The translations under genes and the position numbers were made by a program. A stretch of 64,000 nucleotides of DNA from Saccharomycopsis crataegensis. Lineage: Eukaryota > Ascomycota > Saccharomycetes > Ascoideales > Saccharomycopsidaceae. A model generated the notes under the pieces. That model was not told the origin of the DNA, searched no databases, and was given only the letters and a program-made list of their open reading frames with translations. The DNA lies in the NCBI RefSeq assembly GCF_037102585.1, contig NW_027043830.1, forward strand, positions 1 to 64,000. Reading direction: 5' to 3'. Of the stretch, positions 58,356 through 64,000 are shown in pieces (the first letter of the stretch is position 1; each line of letters opens with the position of its first letter).

Positions 58356-61300
58356 TGTTGAGTTGACAATCCAAAGTCATATATTGGGTTTTGTACAGAT
58401 GGCTCAACGGTTAACACGGGTATCAATGTGTTGAATAGATCCTGGGTTCGAGTCTCGGATAAGACGGTTTATTTACCATGGCTGAGCAATATATAATCTG
58501 CATGTGATTATGACTCAGCCTAATAATTAGTCATTGTGCATATGATTAATCATCTAGAATGTTCTAGATGGATGTATGATTACAAATCATATATATTGGT
58601 CTTATTATAAATATGGGGCCTCTCCCCATAGTTTGAGTTTATATTTTGTTATTTAAATAGTTAGTTAGTTAAGAAGAATAAGAATAATAACAAGGATAGT
58701 TTGATAGTATTTGTTATTGGTAATGACTACTGTAACTAGGGTTACAAAACTTCAACAGGTTATGAGTTCAAATGCTCTTACTTCGTTTGCTGCTGATGAA
58801 AAGTTGAAAGGTTCATCAAACTTCTATGATTGGTTCACATTGATCAGTGTCAAGATGAAGATGAAAGGTCTTGGGTTATATGCTTATTTGATCAATGGAG
58901 AGACCGGAACTGACGGTCTGGAAGACTCAAACGAAGTTGCTCAATTGGTTGCTACTATGGATGAAATTATCTCTACGGTTGTCTTTAACAGTATCACTGG
59001 CGCTGCTTTGACTAAGGCCTCGGAATTCGATGGTACCGGCAGAAACTTGTTTATGTTTCTCAAGGAGGCCTATGGTACTTTGACTGTTACCAATGCTGTG
59101 GGTATTATTTGTGATTTAATGGACAACAAATGGTTGAAAACTAAAGAAGGAAAAGTGGAACACTTTATTGATGCTTTTAATCATTTTAAAAACACGGTTG
59201 GTAAGATGGACGGAACCACGGTCCTTTGTGCGTTATTTTTGGGCTTAGGTCAAAAGGCTGGATTTGGTAACAGCCTTTCTAGAGAAGTCATGACTGCGTA
59301 TGAATCTAGAAACGGCAGAACAGTTGGTAATGTTGATCTCGGTCTTGTTCAAGATTTAACAAGAGAGATTATTGGAGATAAATCTATTGGGTCTGCTAAT
59401 GTTGATAACACTGAGCCGGTGTTTGCAGTTAAGAAACAATATAGATGTTTCAATTGTGGAAAGCCTGGTCATTTTAAAAGAGACTGCAAATCACCAAAGG
59501 CACAAAAGTTGATTGGAGATGGTAGAAACCCATCACCATCGTGGTATGCATTTATGGGAATGCATGGTAACAACTCCAGGGTGTATTTTGATTCAGGTGC
59601 CTCGCAACATATCTTAAACAATAAGAGCTTGTTCAAGACGATCAGACCGTTTGGAGGAGAGATCTCCGGGATTGATGGCGGTGGTGTTGCTGTTGCAGGT
59701 ATTGGGTCTGCGGAGTTCAAATTACGTGATAATACCAATATTGAAATCAAAGATGCTTATTATGTTCCAGACTCAAAAGCCAACTTGATTTCAGTTTCCA
59801 AGGCTACTCTGAATGGTGCGAAATTATTGTTTGAAGGAAACAAAGTGAAAATGTATCCGGAAATGAAGGTTATTGGTACCAAGGATCCTCTGATGAATGG
59901 GCTTTACAGATTATCTACTGATGCTAATGGTGTTGTTTTTAACAGTATTGATAAGGGTGGTCTCTGGCACCAAAGACTCGGACACCCAAGTGCTAATATT
60001 TTACAGAAAGCCAACAAAATGTTTAAGCTTGTTAAAGGGAAAATCTTGGGTGACAATGCTGTTATTCGATGCGACTGTTGCCTTGCTGCTAAAGGAACAG
60101 TCCAAAAACCAAAGTTGGGTCATGGTTCTAAACCTAAGAGACCATTGGAATTGTTGCATATGGATGTTTGTGGTCCTTTTAGCTATGGCTCGATTGATTC
60201 GAGTGCCTACTTTCTTACGATAGTAGATGGATATGCCAAGTATGTGGAAACTCGATGCTTAACTCAAAAGTCCGAGTGCACGGCTCAGATTATTGACTTC
60301 ATAAACTACTCTGAGACAATGTTCAAGTCACAAGGAAAAGACTTTAGAGTTGGAACCATAAGAACTGATAATGGTGGAGAATTCATTACAGGCCAATTGC
60401 ACGCGTTCTTGCGACGAAAAGGAATTGCTCATGAGTTGACGGTGCCACACCATAGTTATCAGAATGGTGTTGCTGAAAGAATGAATCGGACCATTCAAGA
60501 TAAAACAAGATCTTTGATGATTGGGGCATCCATGCCTGCGCAATTTTGGCCAGAGGCAGTTCGTACTGCTGCTTATTTGACCAACAGAACACCATCCCGA
60601 GTGATTGGTTTTCAGACTCCGTATCGTCGTTGGTTTGGTTATAATCCAGGACTTGATCATCTTCGTTGTTTTGGTTGTATTGGATATGTTGTTGTTCCCC
60701 ATAAATTGAGATATGGGAAACTTGGTGCTACTTCGAAAATGTGTGTTATGCTTGGGTATGATAGAAATCGGTGTGCTTATAGGATGTTTGATCCCGAAGC
60801 AAATAGAGTTGTTACGGCTGCCCAAGTGAACTTCGATGAGTCAAGATATTATTTTCAAGATGGAAAGAAGTCCTCCACTGCTGCACCAGAAGAAAGGATT
60901 GGAATTTCTGGCGGAGGAGGGGGAGGTATCATTGGTGGAATATCTGCTGCTCCAATTATTATGAATGATGATTTGGTTGATGTTGATGTTGGTAGTAGAA
61001 ATGGCTCTGCATACCATGATGATGAAACTACGTCCCAAATCTCAGTTGATGATGCAAGCATGGTATCTGAAAGTGATGCACCTGATAAAGACATTGAAAT
61101 GTCCATTGTGGAAACCAAGGAGTATGGGGACGGAGAATTGATTCCCTCAAAAGTTTATGATGATGCTTTTCAGTTGGTTACTGCTACGAAAAGAAAAAGA
61201 TCATCAGGTTCTAGAGTCAAGGAAAGCAGGGGTATAATTAAGAGAAACCCATTTGGTATTTTGGCTGAAATAGAAGAACAGCCTGACACATTCAGCTCAG

Positions 61301-63520
61301 ATTCAGAGAGGGAAAGTGTTACTGAGAAACCACAAAGAAAGAAGTTCAGGAATACAAGAAATTCAGAAGAGTTGACTTCGTTTGTTCCAAATGGCAGTAG
61401 CAATGATGACTTGGTGGTTTCGAAAATTGAGCCTCATATTGAAGAGCCAAGTGATTGTGATGAAGAATCAGAACTGAATGATGATACCAAAAGCAAGTTG
61501 TTAGAATACAAACCTGTGAATTACGTTGCTACATGCTTCATGGCTGGTGAAGCTGACGCTATATCTGGAGGAACTGATGTTCCTGGAAACTACAAGGAAG
61601 CTATGAAGAGCGATGAAAGAGTGGAATGGAAGCGCGCTTGTGACGAAGAAATAGCTGCTCACAAGGAGAACTCCACTTATGAATTGGTCAAGTTGCCGAA
61701 AGGAAGAAAGCCAATTACATGTCGTTGGGTCTTTGCAAAGAAAGATAACGGAGTCTTCAAGGGAAGACTTGTTGCTCGAGGATTCACACAGGTGAAGGGT
61801 ATTGATTACAATGAGACCTTTTCACCTGTGGTGCGTTATGAATCTATCAGGTTGATGTTGAGTATCGCTGCCAAGAATGGAATGGCAGTTCATCAGATGG
61901 ATGTTAAGACTGCTTTTCTCAATGGGTTTCTTCAAGAAGAATTATACATGACACAGCCGGAAGGGTATGTGGTTAAGGGAAAAGAAACAATGGTTTTGAG
62001 ATTGAAGAAAAGCTTGTATGGTTTGAAACAGGCTCCCTTGGTGTGGAATGAAAGAATCCACAGTGTTTTGTCGTCGCTTGGTTTTGTCAGAAACGGTGCT
62101 GAATATTGTCTATATTCAAGGAAATCCGAAAAGTCTTTTGTGATGGTTGCCCTCTATGTTGACGACTTATTGATAGCTGGTACCTCAGATTTTGCTATTG
62201 GAAAAGTCAAATCTGAATTGATGAATGTTTTCAAGATGAAAGACTTGGGAGTTGTCAAGAAATTTTTAGGCATGAATATTTCTCAAGATGATGGTGGTAT
62301 CAACATGAGTTTGAAGGACTACATTGGTTCCATGTTGAAGGAATTTGGAATGGAGAATTGCAACCACGATAAGACGCCTACAATTTCTGGCCAAGAACTT
62401 ACGTTGGTGGATGCCAATGCTGAAACATGTGATGCTACAGCCTATAGATCTTTAGTTGGAAAATTGTTGTTTGCTGCCAATACTGTTAGGAGCGATATTA
62501 GTTATATCGTCGGTGTTTTATCAAGATATCTCAAGGAGCCAAAGGAGGTCCATTACAAGGCAGCTAAAAGAGTGTTGAGATATTTGAAAGGTACGAAAGA
62601 ATTAGGTATAAGATATGAGGCTGGAGATAAAGGAGATGGTGAACTAGTTGGATATTGTGATGCTGACTGGGCTGGAGATAAGTCAGACAGAAAGTCTACT
62701 ACTGGGTTTGTGTTCAAATATGCCAATGGTGCAATCACATGGAGATCTAAGAAACAAGCAACGGTTGCTCTTTCTACAGCTGAAGCAGAATATATGTCTC
62801 TCAGCGAAGGTGTGAAAGAGGCATTGTGGTTGAAACAGGTCTTTGAACAGTTTGGCCTTAACACTGGTGCAGTGAAGATTTATGATGATAACCAGGGGTG
62901 TATTGAAATGGCCAAACATCCAGCTTTCCATCACCGTACCAAACATATTGATATCAGGACTCATTTCATCAGGGATCACATTGGATCTGGGACAATTGAT
63001 TTGCAATACCTTAATACTGGAATCATGGTTGCTGACATGTTCACTAAAGGTCTTGCTGCTCCTCAATTCATAGAGCTAAGAAAGCTTTGTGGTATGGTGA
63101 CTTTGAATTGAGAGAGGGTGTTGAGTTGACAATCCAAAGTCATATATTGGGTTTTGTACAGATGGCTCAACGGTTAACACGGGTATCAATGTGTTGAATA
63201 GATCCTGGGTTCGAGTCTCGGATAAGACGGTTTATTTACCATGGCTGAGCAATATATAATCTGCATGTGATTATGACTCAGCCTAATAATTAGTCATTGT
63301 GCATATGATTAATCATCTAGAATGTTCTAGATGGATGTATGATTACAAATCATATATATTGGTCTTATTATAAATATGGGGCCTCTCCCCATAGTTTGAG
63401 TTTATATTTTGTTATTTAAATAGTTAGTTAGTTAAGAAGAATAAGAATAATAACAAGGATAATTTGATAGTATTTGTTATTGGTAATGACTACTGTAACT
63501 AGGGTTACAAAACTTCAACA
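58356..63520 (+). mobile_element. Ty5-like family A, copy 2, looks whole
   Basis: LTRs 58356-58757 and 63119-63520, both 402 bp and almost identical, with a perfect duplication CCATA (58351-58355 and 63521-63525). Purine tract and half-tRNA primer site are present. One LTR difference was noticed, so the copy is very young. Confidence 0.95.
58723..63111 (+). CDS. Gag-Pol of Ty5-like family A copy 2
   Basis: About 1462 residues from the LTR-internal ATG, uninterrupted. CCHC knuckle near 242-255 (CFNCGKPGHFKRDC), protease Asp near 290 (FDSGASQH), integrase zinc finger near 410-450, then LHMDVCGP, RTDNGGEF and HHSYQNGVAERM, RT YVDDLLIAG near 1145 and RNase H CDADWAGD near 1310. At 62001-62133 it matches family B base for base over 133 bp while copy 1 of family A differs, a sign of template switching between families. 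Confidence 0.95.
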   Translation: MTTVTRVTKLQQVMSSNALTSFAADEKLKGSSNFYDWFTLISVKMKMKGLGLYAYLINGETGTDGLEDSNEVAQLVATMDEIISTVVFNSITGAALTKASEFDGTGRNLFMFLKEAYGTLTVTNAVGIICDLMDNKWLKTKEGKVEHFIDAFNHFKNTVGKMDGTTVLCALFLGLGQKAGFGNSLSREVMTAYESRNGRTVGNVDLGLVQDLTREIIGDKSIGSANVDNTEPVFAVKKQYRCFNCGKPGHFKRDCKSPKAQKLIGDGRNPSPSWYAFMGMHGNNSRVYFDSGASQHILNNKSLFKTIRPFGGEISGIDGGGVAVAGIGSAEFKLRDNTNIEIKDAYYVPDSKANLISVSKATLNGAKLLFEGNKVKMYPEMKVIGTKDPLMNGLYRLSTDANGVVFNSIDKGGLWHQRLGHPSANILQKANKMFKLVKGKILGDNAVIRCDCCLAAKGTVQKPKLGHGSKPKRPLELLHMDVCGPFSYGSIDSSAYFLTIVDGYAKYVETRCLTQKSECTAQIIDFINYSETMFKSQGKDFRVGTIRTDNGGEFITGQLHAFLRRKGIAHELTVPHHSYQNGVAERMNRTIQDKTRSLMIGASMPAQFWPEAVRTAAYLTNRTPSRVIGFQTPYRRWFGYNPGLDHLRCFGCIGYVVVPHKLRYGKLGATSKMCVMLGYDRNRCAYRMFDPEANRVVTAAQVNFDESRYYFQDGKKSSTAAPEERIGISGGGGGGIIGGISAAPIIMNDDLVDVDVGSRNGSAYHDDETTSQISVDDASMVSESDAPDKDIEMSIVETKEYGDGELIPSKVYDDAFQLVTATKRKRSSGSRVKESRGIIKRNPFGILAEIEEQPDTFSSDSERESVTEKPQRKKFRNTRNSEELTSFVPNGSSNDDLVVSKIEPHIEEPSDCDEESELNDDTKSKLLEYKPVNYVATCFMAGEADAISGGTDVPGNYKEAMKSDERVEWKRACDEEIAAHKENSTYELVKLPKGRKPITCRWVFAKKDNGVFKGRLVARGFTQVKGIDYNETFSPVVRYESIRLMLSIAAKNGMAVHQMDVKTAFLNGFLQEELYMTQPEGYVVKGKETMVLRLKKSLYGLKQAPLVWNERIHSVLSSLGFVRNGAEYCLYSRKSEKSFVMVALYVDDLLIAGTSDFAIGKVKSELMNVFKMKDLGVVKKFLGMNISQDDGGINMSLKDYIGSMLKEFGMENCNHDKTPTISGQELTLVDANAETCDATAYRSLVGKLLFAANTVRSDISYIVGVLSRYLKEPKEVHYKAAKRVLRYLKGTKELGIRYEAGDKGDGELVGYCDADWAGDKSDRKSTTGFVFKYANGAITWRSKKQATVALSTAEAEYMSLSEGVKEALWLKQVFEQFGLNTGAVKIYDDNQGCIEMAKHPAFHHRTKHIDIRTHFIRDHIGSGTIDLQYLNTGIMVADMFTKGLAAPQFIELRKLCGMVTLN

Positions 63521-63545
63521 CCATATTTATATTAATCTCAATGGG

Positions 63546-63816
63546 TTCTAGAATGTTCCATGGAATTCTAGAAGGTTCCATAAGTTCTAGAAGGTTCCAT
63601 AAGTTCTAGAAGGTTCCATGAGTTCTAGAAGGTTCCATAAGTTCTAGAAGGTTCCATAAGTTCTAGAAGGTTCCATAAGTTCTAGAAGGTTCCATAAGTT
63701 CTAAAAGGTTCCATAAGTTCTAGAAGGTTCCATGAGTTCTAGAAGGTTCCATAAGTTCTAGAAGGTTCCATAAGTTCCATAAGTTCTAGAAGGTTCCATA
63801 AGTTCTAGAAGGTTCC
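63546..63816 (-). promoter_or_regulatory. Heat-shock-element-like array, 14 units, in LTR B
   Basis: Fourteen units of the 19-bp type TTCTAGAAGGTTCCATAAG. Thirteen keep TTC-nn-GAA-nn-TTC; one has AAA for GAA. One unit has an extra TTCCATAAG. This array is a run of single units instead of the paired units seen at 56096-56386. Confidence 0.65.
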
Positions 63817-63860
63817 ATGAACAATGACTAACCACATAACTTTGGATTGCCAACTCAACA

Positions 63861-64000
63861 AATTCACTGTTCTTCAAAAAATCTTTCGAACTTGATTGGA
63901 ATCTAATTTTCGATGAAATTGTGGTGCCAAGGTTTATGGCATCAGGACACAAGCTCTTGATATTGTTGAGATGTTGTGCCATATTTGAGTTGGAGAAAGC
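63861..64000 (-). pseudogene. LINE L1 ORF1, upstream part, running off the window
   Basis: The frame is open from the window edge on the minus strand: AFSNSNMAQHLNNIKSLC to FLKNSEF, then the LTR B insertion. It is the N-terminal side of the ORF1 piece at 57758-58210. Confidence 0.8.

Larger units (their letters stand above)
58211..63860 (-). mobile_element. Solo LTR B in LINE L1, split by a Ty5-like A element
   Basis: The LTR B pieces 58211-58355 and 63526-63860 form one inverted solo LTR of about 480 bp with perfect AATTC duplications (58206-58210 and 63861-63865). Inside it, at CCATA, lies family A copy 2. This gives a clear three-step order: LINE L1, then LTR B, then A copy 2. Confidence 0.93.

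Overview
The window reads as a transposon graveyard and nursery from a budding yeast (Saccharomycotina). Intron-bearing yeast-type tRNA genes, Ty3- and Ty5-like LTR elements and L1-type LINEs all fit that group. Three sites suggest a CUG-Ser clade species: codons CTG stand where related proteins carry Ser or Thr (RNase H and integrase of the Ty3-like family, and the RT of one LINE), and the only Leu tRNA of the CTN box has anticodon AAG. I found no convincing host protein gene in 64 kb; the only evident host genes are ten tRNAs.

Layout. 1-10068: a Ty3-like element (family G1) whose 3' LTR, next to tRNA-Glu, was split by a tRNA-headed SINE-like element, itself split by a Ty5-like element (family A). 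10079-15185: tRNAs Glu, Phe, Gly, Ala and Thr mixed with LTR fragments, a truncated G1 copy and a piece of a third Ty3-like family (G3). 15196-27166: three LINE families (L1, L2, L3), with a full L2 element set inside a family G2 LTR. 27174-34449: a whole G1 element with a Tc1/mariner-type DNA transposon in its 3' LTR, ending beside tRNA-Tyr. 34461-41436: tRNAs Tyr, Leu, Arg and Pro and a whole G2 element whose 5' LTR carries an L3 LINE. 41504-43907: solo LTRs and an orphan coiled-coil ORF. 43916-48895: another whole G1 element, 10 bp upstream of initiator tRNA-Met. 49016-51856: a second DNA transposon and a MITE-like derivative. 51859-63860: Ty5-like B and A elements, solo LTRs and LINE fragments nested in one another. 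The window ends inside an L1-family LINE.

Links between the parts. Both Ty3-like families lie 10-13 bp upstream of mature tRNA 5' ends and appear to prime from the 3' end of initiator tRNA-Met; the Ty5-like elements appear to prime from the anticodon arm of the same tRNA, whose gene is in the window. LTR A carries tRNA-like A and B boxes; LTR B carries arrays of 2 to 15 heat-shock-element-like repeats next to its TATA box. LINEs have entered one exact position of the G2 LTR three times. Dense Ty5-like clusters mark centromeres in some CUG-Ser yeasts, so a pericentromeric location is possible but is not shown by the sequence.
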